Positions 7,187-14,644 of a stretch of 39,997 nt of DNA are shown here, one piece after another. Below the pieces are notes generated by a model. It was not told where the DNA came from, did no database searches, and saw only the letters and a list, made by a program, of their open reading frames with translations. The DNA lies in assembly GCA_018333895.1 (NCBI GenBank), contig JAGXSJ010000154.1, positions 1 through 39,997 of the forward strand. Direction: 5' to 3'. The stretch's first letter is position 1; each line of letters begins with the position of its first letter. This DNA comes from Truepera sp. Lineage in GTDB: Bacteria; Deinococcota; Deinococci; Deinococcales; Trueperaceae. A program made the translations under genes and the position numbers.

Positions 7187-7220
7187 GAGGGGAAGGCTTA
7201 ACCATTGCCTGCCGGGGAAC
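7187..7220. repeat. 34-bp direct repeat, right copy
   Basis: Identical to 6710-6743 over 34 bases. It is followed directly by a GTGCGC palindromic repeat at 7224-7243. Confidence 0.85.
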
Positions 7221-7223
7221 GCC

Positions 7224-7243
7224 GTAGGGTGCGCTTGCGCACC
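7224..7243. repeat. GTGCGC palindromic repeat, copy 1
   Basis: GTAGGGTGCGCTTGCGCACC: GGTGCGC and GCGCACC pair around TT. The same 20 bases occur at 13317-13336, and a GAG-loop version on the other strand occurs three times at 23521-23740. Confidence 0.7.
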
Positions 7244-7341
7244 GATTCTGCGCGCCCCGAATGCCCCTGCTTTACCGGGTTGTGGCGGAGATAGACGATG
7301 ACCTTGGCATGGTATACCTTTTGCAGGGTCGGAGGCTAACC

Positions 7342-7485
7342 GTGGCTAACCGGCCCCAAGCGGCAAGCATCGCCCTCAACTGGCACGCCTGGCAGGATAC
7401 GAAGGAACAGTCGCGGTCGCTACTCAGCTATGAAGAAGGTTTTGATTTCTTTTTTCACCAGTTGGGGAGGAACGGTGGTGATTGA
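7342..7485 (+). CDS. Small protein preceding an MNT-HEPN pair
   Basis: I do not recognise this 47-residue protein. The start chosen is GTG 7342 because GGAGG (7331-7335) lies exactly 6 bases upstream; a longer frame from ATG 7261 has no ribosome site and its first codons come from repeat-rich DNA. The product begins MANRPQAASIALNWHAWQDT and ends with a helix-like, aromatic-rich segment (SYEEGFDFFFHQLG). The nucleotidyltransferase gene starts 21 bases after its stop with its own GGAGG site, so the two are likely co-transcribed. It could be a third component or regulator of the module. Codon use becomes more AT-rich towards its end, as in the next two genes. Confidence 0.5.
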   Translation: MANRPQAASIALNWHAWQDTKEQSRSLLSYEEGFDFFFHQLGRNGGD

Positions 7486-7506
7486 GGTGGTTCGGAGGAT
7501 ATTTAG

Positions 7507-8016
7507 ATGGCCACTCTAACGCTCGCCGAAGCCGTTTCAGAGTTTTCTGCGCAGGTGGCGGAAATTCTGAAAGACGGGTATCAAGATAAACTGGTTTCGG
7601 TCTGCCTTTTTGGTTCGGCGGCCAGGGGACAGCTGAGAAAAGGAAGCGACATAGATTTCTTGGTAGTGCTGAAAGAAGCCTACCAGACCTACCCCAAAAG
7701 GGTGAAAGAGCTCATGCCGTTGTTGGCCAGCATCAGGGAAAGCGAGGAATACGAACGACTGGAGGGGTTTGCGCTCAACCTTGAACCCTCCTTTCTGATC
7801 TCCACGGTTGATGAAGTAATGCGGCACCCGCCGCTCTTGATTGAGATAGCACAGGAAGGGAAGATACTGTTTGATCGCGATGACTTTCTCAAGCAGGAGC
7901 TAAACAAGGTCAGGAAGGCCATGGTAAGGCTTGGCTCCGTCAGGAAGGAGACCGCCCACGGACATTACTGGGTGTTAAAGCCCGACCTGAAATCCGACGA
8001 GGTTATCGAGCTATGA
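7507..8016 (+). CDS. MNT-type nucleotidyltransferase (module A)
   Basis: The 169-residue protein has the minimal nucleotidyltransferase signature VCLFGSAARGQLRKGSDIDF with GS at the start and the D-x-D metal pair. It continues about 100 residues beyond the core, longer than the other MNTs in this window. In MNT-HEPN modules such enzymes add AMP to the partner HEPN protein and act as the antitoxin. The ATG has GGAGG upstream and its stop overlaps the HEPN start in ATGA, so expression is coupled. The gene is more AT-rich than the flanking rml genes, which suggests transfer. Confidence 0.85.
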   Translation: MATLTLAEAVSEFSAQVAEILKDGYQDKLVSVCLFGSAARGQLRKGSDIDFLVVLKEAYQTYPKRVKELMPLLASIRESEEYERLEGFALNLEPSFLISTVDEVMRHPPLLIEIAQEGKILFDRDDFLKQELNKVRKAMVRLGSVRKETAHGHYWVLKPDLKSDEVIEL

Positions 8017-8435
8017 CCAATAAAGACCGGGCAAGGGCCTTTATTAAAGACGCGGCGATCATCCTCGATGAAGCCTCCCTGTCCCTGCAGCATGCTCATT
8101 ATCACCGGGTCATGCGGAAGTGTCAGGAGGCGGTGGAACTTGCGGTCAAAGGGCTCTTTAAAAGTTTCGGCATTGAGTATCCAAAATCCCATATCCTGGG
8201 GCGGGTTATCAGGAAGGAGCTGGCGAAGTTTGCTCTTTTTGACCGTGAAGTTTTAGACCGGATCGCTTATATCAGCGATTCTTTGGCCTTTGACCGGGAG
8301 CCTGCCTTTTACGGTTCCATTGAAGGGATACCGGCTGCGGAGTTGTATGACCAAGCAGATGCGGCAGAAGCCATAGAAAATACAAAGTGGATAATCGCAA
8401 CTATTGAAAAGGTCATAAGCGAAGAGGGAAATTGA
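8013..8435 (+). CDS. HEPN-domain protein (module A)
   Basis: The 140-residue, mainly helical protein fits the HEPN fold: KDRARAFIKDAAIILDEASL, a second helix with HYHRVMRKCQEAVELAVKGL, then a long loop and C-terminal helices. It overlaps the upstream nucleotidyltransferase gene by four bases. HEPN partners of MNT proteins are often RNases using an R-x4-6-H motif; no such spacing of Arg and His is present here. It may act as a target or scaffold rather than a nuclease, or use another site. Family assignment rests on fold pattern and gene context. Confidence 0.75.
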   Translation: MTNKDRARAFIKDAAIILDEASLSLQHAHYHRVMRKCQEAVELAVKGLFKSFGIEYPKSHILGRVIRKELAKFALFDREVLDRIAYISDSLAFDREPAFYGSIEGIPAAELYDQADAAEAIENTKWIIATIEKVISEEGN

Positions 8436-8625
8436 TTTTGGAAATGACGTACCTTATGCGGCAGATGCGATCATCAGGTTCTGTGAAGGCCTTTTATTGG
8501 GCTAGAGAGGCGCTGTTGGCAAGGTTGCATGAAATATCCGGCGAGGCGCTCGGTGAGCCACTCGCAACCCACCCGCCAAAGACAGCCACTCCCCTTGCCG
8601 TCCAGGTTCTGGTAAAGTGCGGTAC

Positions 8626-8817
8626 ATGAAAGCGCGCTTCACATCCTGGAAAGAGAGCGATGGCCGGTACCTTGGTTACCTCAACGATTACCCCGACCAT
8701 TGGACTCAAGGCGAGAGCCTAGATGACCTGAAGGAGCATCTGAAGGACTTGTTCCTCACCTTCAGTTCCGAGGAGATTCCAGGAATTCGGAAGGTAGAGG
8801 AGTTAGAGGTCGCGTGA
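8626..8817 (+). CDS. HicB-like protein, orphan
   Basis: The 63-residue product starts MKARFTSWKESDGRYLGYLN and contains GESLDDLKEHLKDLFLTF, the ferredoxin-like HicB pattern (an opening strand with a G-Y-x-A/G-Y-like turn, then a G-x-S/T-x-x-E/D-A/L-helix). HicB proteins bind and block the HicA RNA-cleaving toxin. No HicA gene is next to it: upstream is about 190 bases without a clear gene, and rmlB starts 24 bases downstream. The start is ATG 8626; a GTG three codons earlier is possible. A TAAAGT sequence ends 7 bases before the ATG. Confidence 0.6.
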   Translation: MKARFTSWKESDGRYLGYLNDYPDHWTQGESLDDLKEHLKDLFLTFSSEEIPGIRKVEELEVA

Positions 8818-8841
8818 AGCGACGCTCGCCAGGAGGTAACT

Positions 8842-9909
8842 ATGAGGACTTGGCTGGTCACCGGCGGTGCCGGCTTTATCGGCAGCAACTTTGTCAGGCA
8901 GTGCCTAGCGGAAGAAGCGGGCCTTAAGCTTATCAACCTAGACCGACTCACCTATGCCGGCAACCTGGACTCTTTGGCTGCCGTGCGAGACCACCCTAAT
9001 CACCTCTTTGTTAACGGCGATATCGGGGACAGAGCCTTAGTTAAGAGCCTGTTATCGAGCCATCGCCCGGAGGCGATAGTACACTTCGCCGCCGAGTCCC
9101 ATGTAGACCGCTCCATCGATGGGCCGGCCGACTTTATCGAGACCAACATCGTCGGAACCTTTGCGCTGCTAGAGGCGGCGCGGTCTTATTGGTACGACCT
9201 GGACGCCGACTGGCGCCGGGATTTCCGCTTCCTCCAGGTCTCCACCGACGAGGTCTACGGCTCGCTCGGCCCTGAGGGCTACTTCACCGAAGAGAGCCCT
9301 TACCGCCCGACCTCCCCTTATGCCGCGTCCAAAGCGGCCTCGGACCACCTGGTGCGCGCCTGGCACCATACCTACGGCCTGCCGGTGCTCATCACCAACT
9401 GCTCCAACAACTACGGCCCGTACCAGTTTCCCGAGAAGCTGATCCCCCTGATGATCGTCAAAGCTTTGGCCGGCGAGCCGCTGCCGGTTTATGGTGATGG
9501 GCAGCAGGTACGGGACTGGCTTTACGTGGAAGACCACTGTCGGGCCATCAGAAGCGTGCTTCAAGGCGGCCGCCCCGGCCAAACGTACAACATCGGCGGG
9601 CACTGCGAGAAGACCAATCTGGAGGTGGTAAAAACGATTTGCGCTCTGCTGGACGAGTTAGTGCCGACTTCACCGGTTCTTCCCCACGCCGCCCTCCTGA
9701 CCTTCGTTGAAGACCGCCCCGGCCACGACCGGCGCTACGCCATCGACGCCGGTAAGATCCAGCGCGAATTGGGCTGGGTGCCGCAAGAGACGTTTGCCAC
9801 CGGCCTGCATAAAACCATCCGCTGGTATTTGGAAAACCGGGCTTGGTGCCAGCGGGTGCGCAACGGCAGCTACCGGGGAGAGCGCTTGGGGGTGGTGAGC
9901 GGTGCATAA
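8842..9909 (+). CDS. rmlB: dTDP-glucose 4,6-dehydratase
   Basis: The 355-residue protein is an extended short-chain dehydrogenase: the NAD-binding [10 protein letters not shown] starts at residue 7, the active-site STDEVYG places Asp136-Glu137 after Thr135, and Tyr160-xxx-Lys164 lies in [11 protein letters not shown]. It converts dTDP-glucose to dTDP-4-keto-6-deoxyglucose in the cytoplasm, the second step to dTDP-rhamnose. Length matches RmlB. AGGAGGT lies 4 bases before the ATG. Its 3' end overlaps rmlA by 8 bases, so rmlBAC is one operon. It probably supplies 6-deoxy sugar for the polysaccharide island downstream. Confidence 0.95.
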   Translation: MRTWLVTGGAGFIGSNFVRQCLAEEAGLKLINLDRLTYAGNLDSLAAVRDHPNHLFVNGDIGDRALVKSLLSSHRPEAIVHFAAESHVDRSIDGPADFIETNIVGTFALLEAARSYWYDLDADWRRDFRFLQVSTDEVYGSLGPEGYFTEESPYRPTSPYAASKAASDHLVRAWHHTYGLPVLITNCSNNYGPYQFPEKLIPLMIVKALAGEPLPVYGDGQQVRDWLYVEDHCRAIRSVLQGGRPGQTYNIGGHCEKTNLEVVKTICALLDELVPTSPVLPHAALLTFVEDRPGHDRRYAIDAGKIQRELGWVPQETFATGLHKTIRWYLENRAWCQRVRNGSYRGERLGVVSGA

Positions 9910-10774
9910 GGGGATTATCCTGGCCGGCGGCTCGGGCACCCGGCTTTATCCGCTGACCCGGGTGGTGAGCAAGCAGTTGATGCCGGTTTACGACAAGCCC
10001 TTGATCTATTATCCGCTCAGCATCTTGATGCTGGCCGGGATCACCGAGCTCCTAGTCATCACCACCCCGCAGGACCAGCGCCTGTTCCAAGAACTGCTGC
10101 AAGACGGCCGCCAATGGGGAATCAGTATCCGCTACGCGGTGCAGCCCAGCCCGGACGGGTTAGCGCAGGCCTTTATCATCGGGCGCGACTTCATCGGCGG
10201 CGATTCGTGCGCCCTCATCCTAGGCGACAACATCTACTACGGCCACGGCCTACCGAGCCAGTTGCGCGCCGCCGCCGCCCACCAAGAGGGCGCTACCGTC
10301 TTTGCCTATTGGGTAAGGGAGCCTGAGCGCTACGGGGTAGTGGAGTTTGACGAGCACGACCGGGCGTTGAGCCTGGAGGAAAAACCGGCCCGGCCCAAGT
10401 CCCACTACGCGGTCACCGGCCTCTATTTTTACGACCATCAGGTAGTCGAGCTGGCCACCAGCCTGAAACCCTCCGCCCGGGGCGAACTTGAGATCACCGA
10501 CCTCAACCGGCTCTATCTGCAGCAAGGCCAACTGCGCGTGGAAAAGCTGGGCCGCGGCGTGGCCTGGTTGGATACCGGCACCCCCGAGGCGCTGCTGCAG
10601 GCTGCCAACTTTATCGAAACCATCGAACAGCGGCAGGGGCTAAGGATCGCCTGTCCGGAGGAGATCGCCTACCGCTTGGGGCTGATCGATACTGAGCAGC
10701 TGCTGCAACTGGCCGAGCCCTTGAAAAAGAACGGCTACGGCCAGTACCTGTTGAACTTGGTCCGCCAGGCATGA
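9902..10774 (+). CDS. rmlA: Glucose-1-phosphate thymidylyltransferase
   Basis: The 290-residue protein begins [20 protein letters not shown], the nucleotide-binding signature of RmlA, followed by [18 protein letters not shown] and the metal-binding GDNIYYG at residues 108-114. It joins glucose-1-phosphate to dTTP to give dTDP-glucose and pyrophosphate. The start is GTG 9902, inside the 3' end of rmlB, because the protein must begin immediately before the first strand. The rmlC start overlaps its stop by four bases (ATGA). Length is normal. Confidence 0.95.
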   Translation: MHKGIILAGGSGTRLYPLTRVVSKQLMPVYDKPLIYYPLSILMLAGITELLVITTPQDQRLFQELLQDGRQWGISIRYAVQPSPDGLAQAFIIGRDFIGGDSCALILGDNIYYGHGLPSQLRAAAAHQEGATVFAYWVREPERYGVVEFDEHDRALSLEEKPARPKSHYAVTGLYFYDHQVVELATSLKPSARGELEITDLNRLYLQQGQLRVEKLGRGVAWLDTGTPEALLQAANFIETIEQRQGLRIACPEEIAYRLGLIDTEQLLQLAEPLKKNGYGQYLLNLVRQA

Positions 10775-11349
10775 AAGTAAGACCGACCGAGCTGCCGGAG
10801 GTGCTCTTGCTCGAGCCCTCAGTGTTTAGCGATGACCGCGGCTTCTTCCTGGAAACCTGGCACCAACAGCGCTACGCCGCTGCCGGCCTGCCCACCCTAT
10901 TCGTCCAGGACAACCTCTCTTTTTCGAGGAAAGGCACTTTGCGCGGCCTGCACTTTCAGCATCCTCATGGCCAAGGGAAGCTGGTCTTCGTTTTGCAGGG
11001 CGAGGTGTTCGATGTGGCGGTGGACATCCGGGGCGGCTCGCCGACCTTTGGCCGGTGGGTGGGGGTCACCCTGTCAGCTGACAACAAGCGCCAGCTCTAT
11101 ATTCCCGAAGGGTTTGCTCACGGTTTTTGCGTCACCAGCGAGAGCGCCCTGTTCGCCTACAAGTGTACCGATTTTTATAATCCCCAGGCTGAAGCCGGCA
11201 TCGCCTGGGATGATCCCGACCTCGCTATCGCCTGGCCTAGCGGCAACCCTCTGCTGTCAGCCAAAGACCGGAGCTACCCCAGGCTCAAAGAGCTCCCGGC
11301 GGAGCGGCTGCCGCGCTACGAAGGAGCGGCCCCCTCGGCCCAAGTGTAA
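10771..11349 (+). CDS. rmlC: dTDP-4-dehydrorhamnose 3,5-epimerase
   Basis: The 192-residue cupin has [12 protein letters not shown], the catalytic-His motif LRGLHFQ (His61), [18 protein letters not shown] and [10 protein letters not shown], all typical of RmlC. It inverts C3 and C5 of dTDP-4-keto-6-deoxyglucose. The product would need an RmlD reductase to become dTDP-rhamnose; no rmlD is visible in this window. The gene is coupled to rmlA by an ATGA overlap. It ends 10 bases before the truncated copy of a nucleotidyltransferase gene, so whatever once followed, possibly rmlD, may have been displaced. Confidence 0.95.
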   Translation: MKVRPTELPEVLLLEPSVFSDDRGFFLETWHQQRYAAAGLPTLFVQDNLSFSRKGTLRGLHFQHPHGQGKLVFVLQGEVFDVAVDIRGGSPTFGRWVGVTLSADNKRQLYIPEGFAHGFCVTSESALFAYKCTDFYNPQAEAGIAWDDPDLAIAWPSGNPLLSAKDRSYPRLKELPAERLPRYEGAAPSAQV

Positions 11350-11358
11350 AATGCTCCT

Positions 11359-11478
11359 GTGGACTGGCCAAAGACCATAACGGAACGCTTGAGCACCCTG
11401 GGCGTGGGGCGGGCCCTTCGGCAAAGCTCAGGACAAGTCTACCTCTTCGGCTCCCGCGCCCGGGGAGCGGCCAGTTAA
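11359..11478 (+). pseudogene. 5' fragment of an MNT nucleotidyltransferase gene
   Basis: From GTG 11359 the frame reads VDWPKTITERLSTLGVGRAL and on through the start of the GSRARG nucleotidyltransferase motif, then stops at 11476-11478. Bases 11383-11473 are identical to 12451-12541 in the intact gene of module C, and the preceding 30 bases are similar. The copy ends exactly where the truncated HEPN gene on the opposite strand ends. It is a duplicated gene start left by a recent rearrangement. Confidence 0.9.
11383..11473. repeat. 91-bp identical direct repeat, copy 1
   Basis: Matches 12451-12541 base for base. The copies start 1068 bases apart and bracket the truncated minus-strand MNT-HEPN pair. 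Confidence 0.95.
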
Positions 11479-11801
11479 GATAATTGCGTGCGTCGCTTTG
11501 TTTTTATTTTTCCCGTTACACCTGTTCCAAAAAATAAGCGAAGAGTAGCAGTTCTGTGCGCACGGTGCCACTCCGGTCCGCCTGGCAGGCTCTGGTCCAC
11601 ACCCGTCGCAATGTGACGGAAAATGCGTTCCAGTCCACCATAGAAGTCGTGCAAGTTCAGCGCAACCGAATCAAGATATAAGTCATGCTCCGTGGAATTC
11701 CGGGCCAAACCCATGGCCTGCTCGGCCCGGCTTACAACCCTCTCCAGATCGGTAAGTTCTTGGCGGATACGACTAGCTACTACCAGATAGCACTCAATCA
11801 T
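11475..11801 (-). pseudogene. HEPN/HepT-like gene truncated at the 3' end (module B)
   Basis: The first 80 or so residues (LTDLERVVSRAEQAMGLARN, then YLDSVALNLHDFYGGLERIF and VDQSLPGGPEWHRA) match the N-terminal half of HepT-like RNase-domain proteins. In that family a further 50-60 residues follow, including an RxFRHxxRN-type segment with the catalytic Arg and His. Here the sequence switches to an unrelated basic tail (TGKIKTKRRTQLS) and stops. The ATG overlaps the stop of the upstream nucleotidyltransferase in ATGA. The missing catalytic end suggests an inactive toxin. The break abuts the duplicated MNT fragment. Confidence 0.7.
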
Positions 11802-12217
11802 ATCTCTTGCCCTTCACGCTCGATTATTGCCCGCAGGGTAGCGCGACAAGTCTCGATATCTACCAGGTTGATCTCAATATCCTCGCGCAGATCCATCACC
11901 GCGCCCATGGCCCGGAAGGTGTCTGTGGGGCTAATTCCCCAGGCAGCGATGTCCACATCGGACCATTTATTAAAACATTTTGAACAAAGAAGGGACCCAA
12001 AGACCACCACCCGATGGGCGCCAAACTCCTCCTTGAGTAATTTGGCTGCCCAACGCACGGTTTCCCAAGCCCTTTTCCGCCTTACTAGCAGCTCTTTTTC
12101 ATCTTGTGCCATCCGTTGCCGGGCGGTGGCCTTATATACCACCATGTCTTCTTCACTTATCCCAGGCAAAGAAGCCCCGGCTGCAATTCGCTCCCGTTCA
12201 TCTTTTAGGCCATCCAT
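11798..12217 (-). CDS. MNT-type nucleotidyltransferase (module B)
   Basis: The 139-residue protein has a nucleotidyltransferase core near residues 68-90: HRVVVFGSLL, then FNKWSDVDIAAWGI with the D-x-D pair. The segment between GS and the Asp residues (LLCSKCFNKW) lacks the usual R-G, so activity may be reduced. The N-terminal 60 residues are helical and charged, as in the subgroup paired with HepT-like proteins. The stop overlaps the HEPN start by four bases. With its partner truncated, this would be an antitoxin remaining after loss of its toxin. Confidence 0.75.
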   Translation of the reverse strand: MDGLKDERERIAAGASLPGISEEDMVVYKATARQRMAQDEKELLVRRKRAWETVRWAAKLLKEEFGAHRVVVFGSLLCSKCFNKWSDVDIAAWGISPTDTFRAMGAVMDLREDIEINLVDIETCRATLRAIIEREGQEI

Positions 12218-12222
12218 TTGGA

Positions 12223-12408
12223 CTACCCCCTTTGGGCAAAGCCGAACCGCCCCAGGTTTTCCGTAGGGTAGATTACCTGAGTCCAGCCACCGCGACCGGA
12301 CTTGCCTGCCTGATCATACATCACCTCCAACTCGGCCGGCGGGATGTTGTCGATCGGTTCGAGCCGAGGGTGGAAGGCAAGCTCGAGCCCAGCCTGAGCA
12401 GGTTGCCG
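12223..12408 (-). pseudogene. Possible remnant of an unknown gene
   Basis: Between module B and module C an open minus-strand frame without a start of its own encodes LAFHPRLEPIDNIPPAELEV, then MYDQAGKSGRGGWTQ and ends at 12223. The composition looks protein-like and it has no relation I can name. It sits 5 bases before the module B nucleotidyltransferase start. It could be the 3' end of a lost gene; evidence is weak. Confidence 0.25.
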
Positions 12409-12426
12409 TTAGGGTAAGATGTCCCT

Positions 12427-12762
12427 GTGGACTGGCTCGAGACCGTCACCGAACGCTTGAGCACCCTGGGCGTGGGGCGGGCCCTTCGGCAAAGCTCAGG
12501 ACAAGTCTACCTCTTCGGCTCCCGCGCCCGGGGAGCGGCCACCCGGCGCTCCGATCTGGACCTCCTCGTCCTCTGGGAGACCGACCTGCCGCACTTGGAG
12601 CGCATCGGTCGGGTGCTGTGGGCCCTGCGGGATCTGCCGGTGGTGGTAGAGCCGGTGGTTCTTACCCCCGAGGAGTTTCAGGACCGGCGCGAACTGCCCT
12701 TTTTGCGGGGCGTGATGAAGGAGGCCAGGCTCCTTTATGAGCGTGGAGAAACAGCGGCGTGA
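12427..12762 (+). CDS. MNT-type nucleotidyltransferase (module C)
   Basis: The 111-residue protein has VYLFGSRARGAATRRSDLDL, the full MNT signature, followed by PVVVEPVVLTPEEF and a C-terminal helix. It starts at GTG 12427. Between TLGVGR and VYLFGS the protein carries an extra ALRQSSGQ encoded by a copy of the dispersed CCCTTCG-CTCAGG repeat (12482-12504), inserted in frame just before the nucleotide-binding strand. Its first 115 bases are duplicated at 11359. The HEPN gene starts 26 bases before its stop. The GC content matches the host better than modules A and D. Confidence 0.9.
   Translation: MDWLETVTERLSTLGVGRALRQSSGQVYLFGSRARGAATRRSDLDLLVLWETDLPHLERIGRVLWALRDLPVVVEPVVLTPEEFQDRRELPFLRGVMKEARLLYERGETAA
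12451..12541. repeat. 91-bp identical direct repeat, copy 2
   Basis: Identical to 11383-11473 and part of the intact module C nucleotidyltransferase gene, so this copy is the likely source. Confidence 0.95.
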
Positions 12763-13162
12763 GGCCTGGCGCTGGCTTCGTCAGGCCTGGGATGACCTCG
12801 AGGCGGCTCGGGCCTTGGTGGCCGCTGGCAAGTACGCCCAGGCCGCTTTTTTTGCCCAGCAAGCCGGAGAGAAAGCCCTGAAGGCCGTCTGGCTGCTCCA
12901 GGACGCCGACCCCTGGGGGCCCTCGCTGGGGCGGCTGGTGCGGGAGATGCCCGAGGGGGCCAAAGAACGCTTCGCCTCCTTACTGGAGGCGGCTTTGGCC
13001 CTGGATAAGCTCTACATCCCCACCCGCTATCCCGATGCCCTGGCCGAGCTCACCCCTGCCGAGGTCTATACCCAGGGCGAGGCCGGGGCTGCTTTGGCCC
13101 AGGCCGAGGTCATTTTGAAGGCGGCTGAGGGTTGGCTGAGCCGCGCGGGAGGGGAAGGGTGA
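12737..13162 (+). CDS. HEPN-domain protein (module C)
   Basis: The 141-residue helical protein has REAWRWLRQAWDDLEAARAL, GKYAQAAFFAQQAGEKALKA and YIPTRYPDALAELTP, the typical HEPN pattern of thermophile MNT-HEPN pairs. It contains no His at all, so the R-x4-6-H RNase motif is absent; this subgroup keeps a TRYPD segment instead. The reading frame overlaps the MNT gene by 26 bases. It is probably the partner bound or modified by the nucleotidyltransferase. Confidence 0.85.
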   Translation: MSVEKQRREAWRWLRQAWDDLEAARALVAAGKYAQAAFFAQQAGEKALKAVWLLQDADPWGPSLGRLVREMPEGAKERFASLLEAALALDKLYIPTRYPDALAELTPAEVYTQGEAGAALAQAEVILKAAEGWLSRAGGEG

Positions 13163-13470
13163 GCGCGACAGGTATCTTGCCCCTGTCAGCAGGGCAGCCG
13201 TTTTCTGCACGCCCTCGAGGATTAGTAGCTGTATGTTTGATCAACTCGGCAGCGGTGAGCTAGTGGCTAGGGTTGGCCCTCAAGACCTGGGGCAACGCAA
13301 AATTAGTAACCCCCCTGTAGGGTGCGCTTGCGCACCAATTTTGCTCCCTCCAACTCCAGTTGGCGTGGAAGGACGATGTCCTGAGCGAGAAGATACGATG
13401 TTAGAACTGCCAAACTCCGGCTCCGGTGAGGAGGGTGGGTCCCTTTTCAAACGGCATCCTAGGGGCGTGT
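13163..13470. other. Gene-poor spacer with one palindromic repeat
   Basis: About 300 bases between module C and the convergent glycosyltransferase. It holds the GTGCGC repeat at 13317-13336 and no frame with a convincing start or recognisable product. No clear terminator was found. Confidence 0.6.
13317..13336. repeat. GTGCGC palindromic repeat, copy 2
   Basis: GTAGGGTGCGCTTGCGCACC, identical to 7224-7243. Confidence 0.75.
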
Positions 13471-14385
13471 TCAGTACCGGCCCAAAACGATCAGCAGCCG
13501 CAAAAGGGTATGATAAAAAAGCGAATGCCGGTACACCTCGGGCCTTAGCGCATACCGCAAACGGGATATGGCGCCCTTTTTTGAGTCCAGGAAGCGCACC
13601 AGGAGCTCTTTCTTGTGGCCCTCAAGGCGCGGCCCAAAACAGCGGAGAAACTCCCCCGCCTGGCCGGAAATGCGGTAGTTGCTGTTTTGTGGGGCCAGAA
13701 ACCGCTTAAGGCGGCGCAGAAAATCAGGGATGAAGTGAGGCGTTCCGCCCACGGCATTGGCCGCGTGTTGCCGGTACTTGACCAACGACCGGCTGTCGTA
13801 AACAACCTCACCCAAGGCCGTCACCACCAGATACAGCCACCAGTCGTGCATCAAGGCCCACCTTGGCAGGCTGCTCAAGACCAGCTCCCTGGTGGCCCGG
13901 TTGATCACTATGGTACAGCCGGTAGCGATGTTCTCCACTATCGCATTGCGGAAGCTAGGCTTTTTGTGAGCCTTCGAGAAGCCCAAACTGTGGAGGTGGC
14001 GATCCACAAACTCCACCCGTGAGCAATAGAGCAGCGGCTTGTCGTTGTCCAAAGCTTCAAGTTTAGCGACAGCAGCAGCAATCTTTCCCGGCAGCCAGAC
14101 ATCGTCCTGATCGCAAAAAGCGATATATTCTGCGCCGGGTGAGGAACTCTCCAGCAAGGCAAAAAAACTCTTTACCACCCCCAGGTTTTCTCCCCGCAGT
14201 ACCTTAACGTTAGGTAAGCTTTCGTATCCTTCCAGCAGCTGCAAAGTCCCATCGGTTGAGCCATCATCCCGGACAAGCACTTCCAAGTTAGGATAGTCCT
14301 GATTCAACACGCTATCCATCTGCTCTTGCAAATACTTCTGGCCGTTATATGTTGACAGCAAGACCTGAACCCTGGGTGGCTCCAC
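13471..14385 (-). CDS. Family 2 glycosyltransferase
   Basis: The protein of about 304 residues is a GT-A glycosyltransferase: VQVLLSTYNGQKYLQEQMDS, LVRDDGSTDGT (sugar-nucleotide site) and AFCDQDDVWLPGK (D-x-D-like metal site), then the acceptor half with GCTIVINR and LMHDWWLYL. This arrangement is common among rhamnosyltransferases, which would suit the rmlBAC operon, but the sugar cannot be read from sequence. GTG 14385 is chosen over TTG 14400, as it lies four bases after the upstream stop. It is the last gene of the minus-strand polysaccharide operon. Confidence 0.9.
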   Translation of the reverse strand: MEPPRVQVLLSTYNGQKYLQEQMDSVLNQDYPNLEVLVRDDGSTDGTLQLLEGYESLPNVKVLRGENLGVVKSFFALLESSSPGAEYIAFCDQDDVWLPGKIAAAVAKLEALDNDKPLLYCSRVEFVDRHLHSLGFSKAHKKPSFRNAIVENIATGCTIVINRATRELVLSSLPRWALMHDWWLYLVVTALGEVVYDSRSLVKYRQHAANAVGGTPHFIPDFLRRLKRFLAPQNSNYRISGQAGEFLRCFGPRLEGHKKELLVRFLDSKKGAISRLRYALRPEVYRHSLFYHTLLRLLIVLGRY

Positions 14386-14389
14386 GTTG

Positions 14390-14644
14390 CTACCCCGCAA
14401 AACGCAGCCCCACGGTCAATCCCACGTCAGACTCGACAGTATGGCGCATCTTCGCACGCACCTCGTCATTCAAAATGTCGTAGTGGCCAATCCGCTTTGA
14501 ATTAGCCCACGAAAAAAGCTCCTTGTCCAGCGCCAATCTGCACCGCAAGCCAAATATCCCTTCACGTCGAAGGAGCTGGACTACCTTTCCGGCAGCACTC
14601 AGCCAGCCAGCCGCCGCCTTAACCCTGTAAAGTCGATTTATCAT
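14390..14644 (-). CDS. Short glycosyltransferase linker-like protein, probably a fragment
   Basis: The 84-residue frame from ATG 14644 (or 94 from 14674) reads INRLYRVKAAAGWLSAAGKV, LLRREGIFGLRCRLALDKEL and GHYDILNDEVRAKMRHTVE. The REG-GLR-RL and YD-LN-D patterns are those of the region just before the catalytic domain in multi-domain GT2 proteins; a related pair is present in the fusion protein at 17042-19954. No catalytic motif follows in this frame. It may be the N-terminal part of a glycosyltransferase split from the next gene, or a decayed gene. It lies between the GtrA-like remnant and the GT2 gene. Confidence 0.5.
   Translation of the reverse strand: MINRLYRVKAAAGWLSAAGKVVQLLRREGIFGLRCRLALDKELFSWANSKRIGHYDILNDEVRAKMRHTVESDVGLTVGLRFAG

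Noticed and set aside
8443-8505. Short frame NDVPYAADAIIRFCEGLLLG after the module A HEPN gene
   Set aside because: It resembles the last helix of a HEPN protein and may be a remnant, but 20 residues in a different frame are too little to call.
8432-8629. 65-codon frame between module A and the HicB-like gene
   Set aside because: No recognisable domain, poor start context and unlike codon use; overlaps the possible HEPN tail in another frame.
13233-13709. Plus-strand frame spanning the GTGCGC repeat into the glycosyltransferase
   Set aside because: Half of it is translated repeat (VGCACAPIL) and half is antisense to the GT2 gene; no ribosome site.
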